From NCBI GenBank assembly GCA_963723765.1, contig CAVRSD010000003.1:620001-684000 (forward strand): a stretch of DNA of 64,000 bases. Reading direction: 5' to 3'. Within the stretch, counting starts at the first letter, position 1, and every line of letters begins with the position of its first letter. This DNA comes from DATBAX01 sp963723765. GTDB lineage: Bacteria; Acidobacteriota; Terriglobia; Terriglobales; Acidobacteriaceae. A program made the position numbers and the translations under genes. A model generated the notes under the pieces. The model was not told the DNA's origin and searched no databases. It saw nothing but the letters and a program-made list of their open reading frames with translations. Shown in pieces: positions 35,490 to 42,750 of this stretch.

Positions 35490-37187
35490 GTGCTCGTCGA
35501 ACTGCGGCTGGAAAATTACGCGGTCATCGATAACCTGGCGGTGGAGTTCGCGCCCGGACTGAACCTGCTGACCGGCGAAACCGGCGCGGGTAAATCGATA
35601 CTCATCGATGCGCTGGCTCTTCTCCTCGGCGACAAGGCTTCCTCCGATGTAATCCGCTCCGGCGCCGATCGCGCCATGATCTCCGCGGTCTTTGAAATCG
35701 AAGGCAGCTCAGAGAAAGCGGTCGCTCAGATTTTCGAAAGCAACGGCATCGATCGAGAAGATGAATCGATCATCCTGCGCCGTGAGATTGCCGCCGGCGG
35801 CAAGGGACGCGTGTTCGTCAACAATCAGCCCGCGACGGTCGCTGTCCTCCGTCTGCTCGCGCCTCACCTTGCGAGCATTCACGCGCAGAGCGAGACCATT
35901 CTTTCTTTCGACGCAGCCGCCAGACTCAATCTGCTGGACGCCTACGCCGGAACTCAGCTCGACGCCACCAGCGAGTATTTTGCACGCTGGAAAAACATAG
36001 CCAATCGCATCGACGAACTGGAACACGGTGAACAGGATCGCCTGCGTCTTCTCGATCTGTGGACCTTTCAGAAGAAAGAAATTGAAGAAGCCAAGCTGCA
36101 AGCAGGCGAAGACGAGTGTCTGGAAACTGAAAAGCGCGTCCTCGCCAATGCAGAAAAGATTTATAGCGCAGCCATGAATGCTTTTGATCTTCTCTATGAA
36201 GGCAACGCTTCTACGTCGGCGTCGTTGCGCACCGCGCAGAAGCATCTCGAAGAACTCACTCGCTATGAACCAAAATTTCAGGAGGCGCTGGCTGCGCTCG
36301 ATACTGCCCGCATCAGCGTGGAAGATGTCGGCGCCACACTGCGTGACTATGCTGGAGGCATCCAGGCTTCGCCCGAGCATCTGGCCGAAGTCGAAGACCG
36401 CCTCGCTGCACTCGATCGTTTGAAGCGGAAGTATGGTGCGACCTTGCAGGACGTCATCGCGCACGGTGCCGATGTGAGCCGCAAGCTTTCTGAGATGGAA
36501 AACAAAGATGAAATCCTCAAGCAGTTGCGGGGCGAGCAGGCGCAGGCCGCGGAGGAATATTTGCGAGCCGCGCGTGCCATCTCAAAGAAGCGTTACGAAG
36601 CCGCCAAAAAACTAGAGAAGTTAGTTGAAAGCGAAATCAACGATCTGGCTATGAAGTCGAACTTCAAGATCGAAGTCAGCGGCACCGACGAGGAAGGGAA
36701 CTGGACCGCCGCAGGATTCGATCAGGTGGTCTATATGATCTCGACCAATCCGGGCGAGCCACTGCGGCAGTTGGAGCACATCGCGTCTGGTGGAGAGTTG
36801 TCGCGGGTGATGCTGGCGTTGAAGGCGAGCGTGGAAGCAGGAGCGTCGCAGGGCAAGAAAAAAAGTTCGGGAGCGCAACGGACGCTTGTCTTCGATGAGA
36901 TTGACACCGGCATCGGCGGGCGGGCGGCGGAAGCTGTGGGGAAGAAGTTGAAAGCTTTGTCGCGAGCCAATCAGGTTTTATGTGTGACCCACCTGCCACA
37001 GATCGCCACGTTTGCTGACCATCATTACCTGATCGAAAAGAAAAACTCCGGCGGGCGTACCCGGACTACGGTCCGTCCCATCACCGGCGAGGAGCGCACC
37101 GAAGAGGTGGCCCGCATGTTGAGTGGGGCCAAGCTGACCGAGACCTCTCTCAAGCACGCCGAGCAGATGCTCAAGACCAACGCCTGA
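35490..37187 (+). CDS. recN: DNA repair protein RecN
   Basis: A 565-aa SMC-like ATPase used in double-strand break repair. Walker A is in LLTGETGAGKSILIDAL (about residues 28-44). The middle (about residues 160-370) is helical coiled coil. The signature HIASGGELSRVMLALK and Walker B LVFDEIDTGIGGRAAEAVGKK lie near residues 430-480, followed by CVTHLPQIATFADHH. The start is a GTG at 35490 with AGGA just upstream (TCAGGACACCCGTG). RecN is often in the SOS regulon, but no LexA box was recognised upstream. Confidence 0.94.
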   Translation: MLVELRLENYAVIDNLAVEFAPGLNLLTGETGAGKSILIDALALLLGDKASSDVIRSGADRAMISAVFEIEGSSEKAVAQIFESNGIDREDESIILRREIAAGGKGRVFVNNQPATVAVLRLLAPHLASIHAQSETILSFDAAARLNLLDAYAGTQLDATSEYFARWKNIANRIDELEHGEQDRLRLLDLWTFQKKEIEEAKLQAGEDECLETEKRVLANAEKIYSAAMNAFDLLYEGNASTSASLRTAQKHLEELTRYEPKFQEALAALDTARISVEDVGATLRDYAGGIQASPEHLAEVEDRLAALDRLKRKYGATLQDVIAHGADVSRKLSEMENKDEILKQLRGEQAQAAEEYLRAARAISKKRYEAAKKLEKLVESEINDLAMKSNFKIEVSGTDEEGNWTAAGFDQVVYMISTNPGEPLRQLEHIASGGELSRVMLALKASVEAGASQGKKKSSGAQRTLVFDEIDTGIGGRAAEAVGKKLKALSRANQVLCVTHLPQIATFADHHYLIEKKNSGGRTRTTVRPITGEERTEEVARMLSGAKLTETSLKHAEQMLKTNA

Positions 37188-37191
37188 ACCA

Positions 37192-37362
37192 CTACTTCTG
37201 CTGGCGAATGGTGTCGGGGTTCATGCCTCGTTCGATCATCGCCATGCGCTCGCGGTGGTGGATGATGGCCTTGGTGATCGCATAGCCAATGCCACAAATG
37301 ATGGCCACGATCGGGACCAACATCGACGCGACTCCTGGGGTCAAATCTCTAAGCCATTCCAT
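37192..37362 (-). CDS. Small single-pass membrane protein
   Basis: A 56-aa protein on the minus strand, from ATG 37362 to a TAG at 37194-37192. GGAGG stands about eight bases upstream. It has a short N-terminal segment (MEWLRDLTPG), one membrane helix (about residues 12-32: ASMLVPIVAIICGIGYAIT), and a basic cytoplasmic-like tail, HHRERMAMIERGMNPDTIRQQK in two parts. The RERMAMIERGM motif resembles a small membrane family common in Acidobacteria and Bacteroidetes (DUF6249-like); that family call is from memory. It converges with recN, five bases from its stop. Confidence 0.75.
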   Translation of the reverse strand: MEWLRDLTPGVASMLVPIVAIICGIGYAITKAIIHHRERMAMIERGMNPDTIRQQK

Positions 37363-37489
37363 CAGACAGCCTCCTCATCGGAAGGGCGCGGCCTGGGTTG
37401 CCGACCGGCCTGTCCCTTCGAGGCCAAAGTATACCTGAGAAGCTAGGCGGGTGATGTCAGGAAGATTTCCGGCTGACAAAATGGAGATG

Positions 37490-37505
37490 TGTTCCCCGGG
37501 GAACA
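37490..37505. promoter_or_regulatory. 16-bp perfect palindrome
   Basis: TGTTCCCCGGGGAACA, a perfect palindrome. It shares only the TGTT..AACA ends with ParB parS sites and is not one by sequence. About one such 16-mer palindrome is expected by chance in 64 kb, so the evidence for a role is weak. Confidence 0.35.
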
Positions 37506-37736
37506 TTTTGTTAGTGCAGAAGTGTATGTACGGAAATGTATGAAGTGGTTGGGGGTGTTGGGGTTGGTAGAAATTCCTATTTTAGGAATGGGACTCCCGC
37601 CCAAAGATCGAGAGAACGCCAAGCTGGATACGACGACTGTAGAATCCTCCTTCCAACAAAACAGGGGCAAGTCCAACACCACTGCTTTATGGCAGTGTGT
37701 TTGCGAGCGAATTAAGAATTGGAGCGGTCTTGAATA

Positions 37737-37811
37737 AATAGGGGACAGACGGAACTGTCCCCTATTCCGATGATGTTTAGGTGGCAACTGGGGTCAGTTC
37801 CGTCTGTCCCC
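37737..37811. repeat. Nested GGGGACAG inverted repeat
   Basis: A perfect 12-bp stem AATAGGGGACAG / CTGTCCCCTATT with loop ACGGAA (37737-37766). The sequence GGGGACAGACGGAACTG (37741-37757) is also repeated inverted and intact at 37795-37811 (CAGTTCCGTCTGTCCCC). This layout resembles REP-type units that are moved by RAYT transposases, although no transposase is present in the window. Confidence 0.6.
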
Positions 37812-37888
37812 GAATTACCCCGCAGATCATCGTTTTGAAGATCATCGCTCTCGCGGTGATCTGCTCCGGTCGGGATGACAAGGTCGGG

Positions 37889-37951
37889 AGAGTTGAACAT
37901 CCCCACTCTAAATTCCGCAGAGAACGCGAAATTTAGAATGGGCGACTGGCC
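37889..37951 (+). repeat. 60-bp palindromic repeat, copy 1
   Basis: The element starts AGAGTTGAACATCCCC and contains arms CTCTAAATTCCGC and GCGAAATTTAGA around the loop AGAGAAC. Copies 2 (38410-38472) and 3 (39172-39229) lie in the same orientation. It is upstream of the zincin gene at 37991. Confidence 0.75.
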
Positions 37952-37990
37952 ACGCAACAGCTCGGCAGGTCTGGTGGTAAAGTTGGCCTT

Positions 37991-38398
37991 ATGGCCGACG
38001 CCACAAATCCCGAAAGTTTTGACGAGATTGTCGAGTGGGCATACAGCGCCCTGCCACGGGAGGTCCGGGATCTGCCCGATTTCCCTGGCATTCAAGTGGT
38101 CGACGAACCTCCTGCGGATGTATTCAAGGACCTATCGAACCGAAGGAAATGGCGTCGCGGCACTGAGTTGTTGGGGTTGTATAGCGGCGTCCCCAGGACT
38201 GAACCGCAACACAACCGAGTGCGGATAGCCCCCGATTTAATATTCGTTTTTCGTGGCCCCATTCTGCGGCGTTCCAAAGGAAATCTGCGAGCGGAAGTGA
38301 TACAGGTGGTCTGGCATGAGGTTGCGCACTGGCTCGGCCATGATGAGGAGGAAGTAAAAGAATTGGGTCTCTCGAATCCCTCAGTCGGTACCGAATGA
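37991..38398 (+). CDS. Minimal zincin metallopeptidase (MMP-like domain)
   Basis: A 135-aa protein with the motif HEVAHWLGHDEEEVKELGL (about residues 108-126), the HExxHxxGH zinc site of the PF06262-type (DUF1025) metallopeptidase family. The N-terminal part FDEIVEWAYSALPREVRDLP is also characteristic of this group. These are small single-domain cytoplasmic proteins of unproven substrate. The gene is flanked by copies 1 and 2 of the palindromic repeat, with copy 2 starting 12 bases past its stop. Confidence 0.85.
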   Translation: MADATNPESFDEIVEWAYSALPREVRDLPDFPGIQVVDEPPADVFKDLSNRRKWRRGTELLGLYSGVPRTEPQHNRVRIAPDLIFVFRGPILRRSKGNLRAEVIQVVWHEVAHWLGHDEEEVKELGLSNPSVGTE

Positions 38399-38409
38399 CA
38401 GACTTGGAG

Positions 38410-38472
38410 AGAGTTGAACGTCCCCACTCTAAATTTCGCAGAGAACGCGAAATTTAGAATGGGCCACTGGCC
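38410..38472 (+). repeat. 60-bp palindromic repeat, copy 2
   Basis: Same element as at 37889. Perfect 12-bp arms TCTAAATTTCGC and GCGAAATTTAGA flank AGAGAAC (38428-38458), extended by CCCA/TGGG pairing past one mismatch. It lies between the zincin gene and the convergent unknown gene. Confidence 0.75.
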
Positions 38473-38484
38473 GCGTCCTTATAT

Positions 38485-39102
38485 TTAAGTGGCCACGCGC
38501 AGGGAATCGCGAACTGTCTTTAGTGTGGAGCGCACCTGCGACAGCGGGTGGTCGGGAAACTGGGTGTCGTACTCTTCGTTGTCGGTTATGCTGCGCAGGG
38601 ATCCGCCCCGGTACTTCGGGTTGTAGGGATCCTGGAACCAGCCTTCCAGGTATCCCGAGGAGCGCTTGAACGGTCGGAGGTAAAAAGGGTGTTTGCGGAT
38701 TCTTATCTTTCCCTCCTTTAGTAGTTTTACCGTCAGCACGGCCTCGCGGAGGCCGATGGTTCCATGTTCCAGGCAGACCACGGTGACCTGGCACCAGTAC
38801 TCTGCCAGCCCGAAGATGAGCATCCCGGTGTACATGTAGCCCGTCTCGTGGATGCGCTTGTAGATGATCTGAATGGCGGGGTGGGAGCTGATGTTATAGG
38901 CGTCCACCGATACGATTCCGCCGGGCCTGGCCATGCTTCGCGCGTCAGCGAGCCACACTTCGCGCTCCATCGATTTGATGACGCTGGGAGCCGGGACGAC
39001 ATCGAGCGACATGATGTTGCCGGCATTGCCCCATACGATTCTTTTCGGGGACCGTTCGTGCTCGTGCCAGCCCGAGAGGTCGAACGTTATGCGTTCTATC
39101 AC
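38485..39102 (-). CDS. Protein of unknown function
   Basis: A protein of about 205 aa from the GTG at 39102; the frame is open to an ATG at 39234, but the first 25 or so residues of that form are encoded by repeat copy 3 (39172-39229) and are unlikely to be real. Clear segments are ITFDLSGWHEHERSPKRIVW, GGIVSVDAYNISSHPAIQII, YKRIHETGYMYTGMLIFGLA and a basic C-terminus (KIRIRKHPFYLRPFKRSSGY). No signal peptide or membrane helix is clear and I recognise no family. It lies between repeat copies 2 and 3. Confidence 0.6.
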   Translation of the reverse strand: MIERITFDLSGWHEHERSPKRIVWGNAGNIMSLDVVPAPSVIKSMEREVWLADARSMARPGGIVSVDAYNISSHPAIQIIYKRIHETGYMYTGMLIFGLAEYWCQVTVVCLEHGTIGLREAVLTVKLLKEGKIRIRKHPFYLRPFKRSSGYLEGWFQDPYNPKYRGGSLRSITDNEEYDTQFPDHPLSQVRSTLKTVRDSLRVAT

Positions 39103-39171
39103 GGCGTGCTCGCACCTTTCCTGGGCTGAGCCAACGTCTGGCCCACTCTTTCGCGGGAAGTATAGCTGTAG

Positions 39172-39229
39172 AGAGCTGAACATCCCCATTCTAAATTTCT
39201 CAGAGAGCGCGAAATTTAGAATGGGCCCC
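39172..39229 (+). repeat. 60-bp palindromic repeat, copy 3
   Basis: The element starts AGAGCTGAACATCCCC and has 15-bp perfect arms CCCATTCTAAATTTC / GAAATTTAGAATGGG. It differs from copies 1 and 2 at a few bases, and one of these restores the pairing that is a mismatch in copy 2. Confidence 0.72.
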
Positions 39230-39357
39230 GTCAAGCGACCTAGCTTCTGGCATCTGTGGTTCCCACTTCTCGCAAAAGAAGCGAGACATGGGGCACCCTT
39301 GGTCTACTGGTTGCCGGGAGATCAAAAAACGCATTGAGCCGCGGCACCTTGAGGCGA

Positions 39358-39819
39358 TCAGGAGAGTGCAAGTAGATTTTTCCGGAGGCGGTCGGGGTCG
39401 CGATCGCTAAGGAGACGCTCAACCGCTCGATGATTGCTCTTCCAGATGGGAACGGCGCGCGCCAGCAATCTTCGTCCTTTTGGCGTCAGTGTCATCAGAC
39501 GGGCACGACGATCGGCTGAGTCGGCGGTGACGTTGAGCAGAGCGCGGCGGCGTAAGGGCTTGAGAGCGGCCGTCAATGTGGTCCGATCCATGGCGAGGAG
39601 CGAGGCCACGGACGCCATCGATGGCGGTTCCGGGCGGTTCAATGACATCATTAGCGAGAATTGCCCGTTGGTGAGGCCCAGGGGACGGAACGCGTCATCG
39701 AATCGCCGGGCCAGCGCCCTTGCGGCCCGCTGCACATGAAGACAGAGGCAGGAGTCGCGGACGAGGAGCGTGGTCTCAAAAGCAGGCTTGGTGTTTCTTG
39801 ACTTCGTAAGCCTTGACAT
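39358..39819 (-). CDS. MarR-family transcriptional regulator
   Basis: A 153-aa winged-helix regulator. The DNA-binding part is LGLTNGQFSLMMSLNRPEPPSMASVASLLAMDRTTLTAALKPL (shown here in pieces), with the recognition helix in MDRTTLTAALKPLRRRALL and the wing in RRARLMTLTPKGRRLLARA. It has one Cys-containing N-terminal region (VRDSCLCLHVQRAARAL), a possible sensing site; that is a guess. The ATG at 39819 lies inside one of two palindromes, so autoregulation is likely. No divergent target gene is tightly linked. Confidence 0.88.
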   Translation of the reverse strand: MSRLTKSRNTKPAFETTLLVRDSCLCLHVQRAARALARRFDDAFRPLGLTNGQFSLMMSLNRPEPPSMASVASLLAMDRTTLTAALKPLRRRALLNVTADSADRRARLMTLTPKGRRLLARAVPIWKSNHRAVERLLSDRDPDRLRKNLLALS

Positions 39820-39853
39820 AGGTCAAGTATATTGATATCAACGTATCTTGCAA
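39812..39853 (-). promoter_or_regulatory. marR promoter with two operator palindromes
   Basis: Reading on the minus strand: -35 TTGCAA (39853-39848), a 16-base spacer holding the palindrome TTGATATCAA (39841-39832), and -10 TATACT (39831-39826, five of six consensus). A second inverted repeat CTTGAC-n4-GTCAAG (39812-39827) spans the end of the -10 and the start codon. Binding of a MarR dimer to either site would block RNA polymerase, so this fits autorepression. Confidence 0.65.
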
Positions 39854-39913
39854 GCGGGCCTGTTCAAGAGGTAGTGGCTGAATTTGAATTTCTTCTTATA
39901 TTTACTTATGAAG

Positions 39914-40021
39914 AGTCATCCTGAGCTTGCGAAGGATCTTGCGTGGAGCGTGAATGGAGCCGTCTGCTAGTCCACGCCGGATCCCTCGCCCGGCTGAAAT
40001 GCGCCGGATCTTCGGGATGAC
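39914..40021 (+). repeat. Long TCATCCTGAG-type repeat
   Basis: It opens AGTCATCCTGAGCTTGCGAAGGATC and closes GGATCTTCGGGATGACT, so the ends form an inverted repeat of about 8 bp or more. It lies in the gap upstream of 40089. Confidence 0.55.
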
Positions 40022-40088
40022 TTGAATGGATGCTTCGAATTGAGCCAGTGCCTACACAGCAACACATTGCGTATCTCAGGAGATAACA

Positions 40089-40796
40089 ATGAAGCGAAAA
40101 ACTCTCAGGACGATGACACTCACAAGCTTCGCGCTGCTTGCCGCACTGGCCGCGGCGGGGAAGGGGCAAGGACAGGACGCCAAAGCACCGTATCCAAGTA
40201 TGGCCCCGCTTGACCAATATCTGATGGAGCGAAATGCCGAGATAGCCCTGGCGCGAAGCGCCGCGCCGGAATCTATCTCAAAGGACGCCGAGGTCATGGT
40301 CCTTGGTCAACATCGTTATGAAACCGCGGTCAAAGGCAAGAACGGTTTCGTGTGCATCGTGGAACGATCATGGGCCTCTGGAACCGACGATCCCGGTTTT
40401 TGGAATCCCAAACTGCGGGGACCAATCTGCTTCAATCCGCCGGCAGCGCAGTCCCAACTTCCAATCACTCTCAAGAAGACCGAGTTGATATTGGTTTCGC
40501 GATCCAAAGACCAGATGGCCGAGGCGATCAAGGAGGCTTTCGACAGGAAAGAATTGTCGGCGCCGGAACCCGCCGCGATGTGCTACATGTTGTCCAAGCA
40601 ACAGTACCTCGGCGACGAGGGCGGGCATTGGCATCCCCACCTTATGTTTTTCCTTCCCCTCACTGAACCTGCAACCTGGGGCGCCGGCCTGGCGGGCTCC
40701 CCGGTAATGGCAATTAAGGATCCCCTCGATCACTTGACCCTGTTTCTGATTCCGGTCGGCCACTGGTCGGACGGGACGGATGCTGTGAAGGAATGA
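40089..40796 (+). CDS. Secreted protein of unknown function
   Basis: A 235-aa protein with a signal peptide (MKRKTLRTMTLTSFALLAALAAAG; cleavage near residue 24). Conserved-looking features are LDQYLMERNAEIALARSAAPES, FVCIVERSW, FWNPKLRGPICFNPPAA, and a HWHPHLMFFLP segment near residue 182 that might bind metal. I recognise no named family. AGGAG sits a few bases before the ATG. Confidence 0.65.
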   Translation: MKRKTLRTMTLTSFALLAALAAAGKGQGQDAKAPYPSMAPLDQYLMERNAEIALARSAAPESISKDAEVMVLGQHRYETAVKGKNGFVCIVERSWASGTDDPGFWNPKLRGPICFNPPAAQSQLPITLKKTELILVSRSKDQMAEAIKEAFDRKELSAPEPAAMCYMLSKQQYLGDEGGHWHPHLMFFLPLTEPATWGAGLAGSPVMAIKDPLDHLTLFLIPVGHWSDGTDAVKE

Positions 40797-40832
40797 GCAT
40801 TGCCGTGCGATGTCGGGTAATTGTGTCGCTGA

Positions 40833-40868
40833 TTGACTTTGAGACCATTAGCTAATATGATTAGCTAA
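40833..40868 (+). promoter_or_regulatory. Toxin-antitoxin promoter with operator
   Basis: -35 TTGACT (40833-40838), a 17-base spacer and -10 TATGAT (40856-40861). Perfect 9-bp arms TTAGCTAAT (40848-40856) and ATTAGCTAA (40860-40868) overlap the -10. The start codon is at 40871, so the transcript would have almost no leader. The site fits autoregulation by the antitoxin. Confidence 0.7.
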
Positions 40869-40870
40869 GT

Positions 40871-41104
40871 ATGAAATATACCGTCCATCAAGCTAAAACC
40901 AACCTTTCGCGGTTGTTGCAGGAGACCAGTGCGGGCAAGGAAGTGATTATTGCTCGCGGCGATCAGCCTGTGGCGAAACTGGTGGCGATCGGTTCGGATC
41001 AAAAGAAGCGGATTCCCGGCAGGCTGACAGGGCAAATCTCTTATGCGACGGATGCGTTTGAACCTCTCACTGATCGCGAGTTGAAGGACCTTGGTTTCAA
41101 ATGA
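40871..41104 (+). CDS. Antitoxin of Phd/YefM type
   Basis: A 77-aa antitoxin. The N-terminal DNA-binding part MKYTVHQAKTNLSRLLQETSAGKEVIIARGDQPVAKL is characteristic of the Phd/YefM fold. The C-terminal tail (FEPLTDRELKDLGF) would wrap the toxin. It overlaps the toxin start by four bases (ATGA), so translation is coupled. It is preceded by an operator palindrome. Confidence 0.9.
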   Translation: MKYTVHQAKTNLSRLLQETSAGKEVIIARGDQPVAKLVAIGSDQKKRIPGRLTGQISYATDAFEPLTDRELKDLGFK

Positions 41105-41484
41105 AGGTCTTGCTTGATACCCACGCTCTGGTTTGGTGGATGAGCGATGCGCCGAAGCTGTCGAAGCGGGCTTCGTCTGTTGTGGCGAATACCAGTAACA
41201 CGATCCTGGTCTCGGCGGCTACGGCGTGGGAATTGGCAATCAAGGTGAATCTGGGGAAGCTCGACGCGCTTCCGTTGGTCATGGAGTTGGCCCGTCATAC
41301 GGAAGAAGAGGGATTTACGGAATTGCCTATCAGCATGGAGCAGGCCGTCCGGGCAGGACTGCTTCCGTCGCATCATGGCGATCCGTTTGATCGGTTGCTG
41401 GTGGCCCAGGCGCAGGCGTTGAACGTGCCGATTCTTAGCGCGGATGAGGTTTTGGATCGGTATGACATCAAGCGGATTTGGTGA
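41101..41484 (+). CDS. vapC: VapC-like PIN-domain toxin ribonuclease
   Basis: A 127-aa PIN-domain protein. The acidic metal-binding residues are in LLDTHALVWWMSD (Asp about residue 5), in SAATAWELAIKVNLGKL (Glu about residue 42) and in HHGDPFDRLLVAQAQ (two Asp about residues 94-97). Such toxins cut tRNA or other RNA when free of antitoxin. The antitoxin overlaps the start by four bases. Confidence 0.9.
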   Translation: MKVLLDTHALVWWMSDAPKLSKRASSVVANTSNTILVSAATAWELAIKVNLGKLDALPLVMELARHTEEEGFTELPISMEQAVRAGLLPSHHGDPFDRLLVAQAQALNVPILSADEVLDRYDIKRIW

Positions 41485-41557
41485 CGTCGGCCTTGGGATT
41501 TGACCGCTGTCTTTCCACCCTCAATCCCACGATCCTCACCCGTCGGAGGAGGTTCCC

Positions 41558-41583
41558 GGCACGCGGACAGGAGTGTCCGTGCC
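41558..41583. terminator. Hairpin after the toxin gene
   Basis: Arms GGCACGCGGACA and TGTCCGTGCC (one unpaired pair of bases) with a GGAG loop. It sits 74 bases past the toxin stop. No T-tract follows, so a REP-type element is equally possible. Confidence 0.45.
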
Positions 41584-41738
41584 ACACATGCAGAGGCAGA
41601 TTCCCCGTTCAGCCCTTAAAATTCCCCAATCGGTGCTAATCCTCGATGTTTCTTGGGGTTACGTTGACCAAAAGGGTTCTTTCCGATACCTTAATAGGTA
41701 TCATCCATAGTGGAAAAGTGTATCTTTAAGACAGGAAA

Positions 41739-42737
41739 ATGAGACAGGAAACCTACTTGCCGAACACTGACGAGAAGACCTTACTGCTGTTGAAGCCCCG
41801 GGGCTTTTGCGCCGGCGTGGTGCGGGCGATTGATATTGTCCGCATTGCCTTGGAGGCGTTTGGGCCGCCGATTTATGTGCGCAAGGAAATCGTCCACAAC
41901 CGCTTTGTGGTCGAGGAACTGCAAGGTAAGGGCGCCATTTTCGTCGATAGCGTCGAGGAAGTGCCGAATGGCGAGCGCGTGATTTACAGCGCCCACGGAG
42001 TTTCTCCCGAGGTGCGCGAGGCCAGCGAGCAGCGCGGCTTGCGAGTGATTGATGCGACCTGTCCGCTGGTCACGAAGGTTCACGTGGAAGCGGTGAAGTT
42101 TGCCCGCGAGGGTTATTCGCTGGTGCTGATTGGCCATCGCGACCATGACGAAGTGATTGGCACGCTGGGCGAGGCACCGATGGTGACCCAGGTGGTGGGA
42201 TCGCCGGCGGAAGTGGAATCGTTGACGGTGCCTGATCCGAACCGGGTGGCTTATCTCACGCAGACGACGCTGAGCCTGGACGAAACCAAGGACATTATTG
42301 CAGCGCTGAAGCGGAAATTTCCGAATATGACCGGGCCGCATGCGCAGGACATCTGCTATGCCACCGAAAACCGGCAGGTGGCGGTGAAGCAGGTGGCTTC
42401 GGACGCGGATCTGTTGCTGGTGGTTGGCTCCGATAATAGCTCTAATTCCAACCGGTTAGTCGAGGTGGCGCGCAATTTAGGGACGAGCTCGCATCTAATC
42501 GATAGCTATCGCGATATCCAGCCGAAATGGTTGGAGGGTGTGAAGACGATAGCCTTGACCGCGGGGGCTTCGGCGCCCGAGTGTCTGGTGGAAGAAGTGG
42601 TGAAATTTTTGGGCGAGACGGGCTTCAATAATGTGCAGGAGCTCGAAGTGATGCCCGAGAATGTGCGTTTTGGTTTGCCGCCGGAAATTGTGCAGGCGAT
42701 TGCCAGCGCACCGGCAGCGACCGCAAGCGCAGATTAG
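41739..42737 (+). CDS. ispH: 4-hydroxy-3-methylbut-2-enyl diphosphate reductase
   Basis: IspH makes IPP and DMAPP in the last step of the MEP pathway. The three cluster cysteines are in RGFCAGVVRAIDIV (about residue 23), DATCPLVTKVHVE (about residue 108) and HAQDICYATENRQVAV (about residue 205). The family motifs VGSDNSSNSNRLVEVA and LTAGASAPECLVEEVV are present. Length 332 aa fits. It sits 13 bp upstream of shc, so isoprenoid supply and hopanoid synthesis appear linked. A TTGACC (41664) and the inverted repeat GATACC-n6-GGTATC (41685-41702) lie upstream. Confidence 0.94.
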   Translation: MRQETYLPNTDEKTLLLLKPRGFCAGVVRAIDIVRIALEAFGPPIYVRKEIVHNRFVVEELQGKGAIFVDSVEEVPNGERVIYSAHGVSPEVREASEQRGLRVIDATCPLVTKVHVEAVKFAREGYSLVLIGHRDHDEVIGTLGEAPMVTQVVGSPAEVESLTVPDPNRVAYLTQTTLSLDETKDIIAALKRKFPNMTGPHAQDICYATENRQVAVKQVASDADLLLVVGSDNSSNSNRLVEVARNLGTSSHLIDSYRDIQPKWLEGVKTIALTAGASAPECLVEEVVKFLGETGFNNVQELEVMPENVRFGLPPEIVQAIASAPAATASAD

Positions 42738-42750
42738 TAAACAGTAAATT

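Larger units (their letters stand above)
37371..37990. other. Gap of 620 bp rich in palindromes, no convincing gene
   Basis: No reliable gene here. A weak 82-residue open frame (37489-37737) has no recognisable domain and little else to support it. The stretch holds a 16-bp palindrome (37490-37505), a nested inverted repeat (37737-37811) and the first copy of the 60-bp palindromic repeat (37889-37951). Confidence 0.6.

Noticed and set aside
37490..37505. Palindrome as a ParB parS site
   Set aside because: It differs from the parS consensus at two positions in each half and no parAB genes are nearby; a palindrome of this length is expected about once by chance.
37489..37737. 82-residue open frame on the plus strand
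   Set aside because: No ribosome binding site, domain or conserved motif; it opens inside a palindrome and ends just before a nested repeat.
37889..39229. Palindromic repeats as integron attC sites
   Set aside because: No RYYYAAC/GTTRRRY pair in the right places, no integrase, and the genes between the repeats do not share one orientation.
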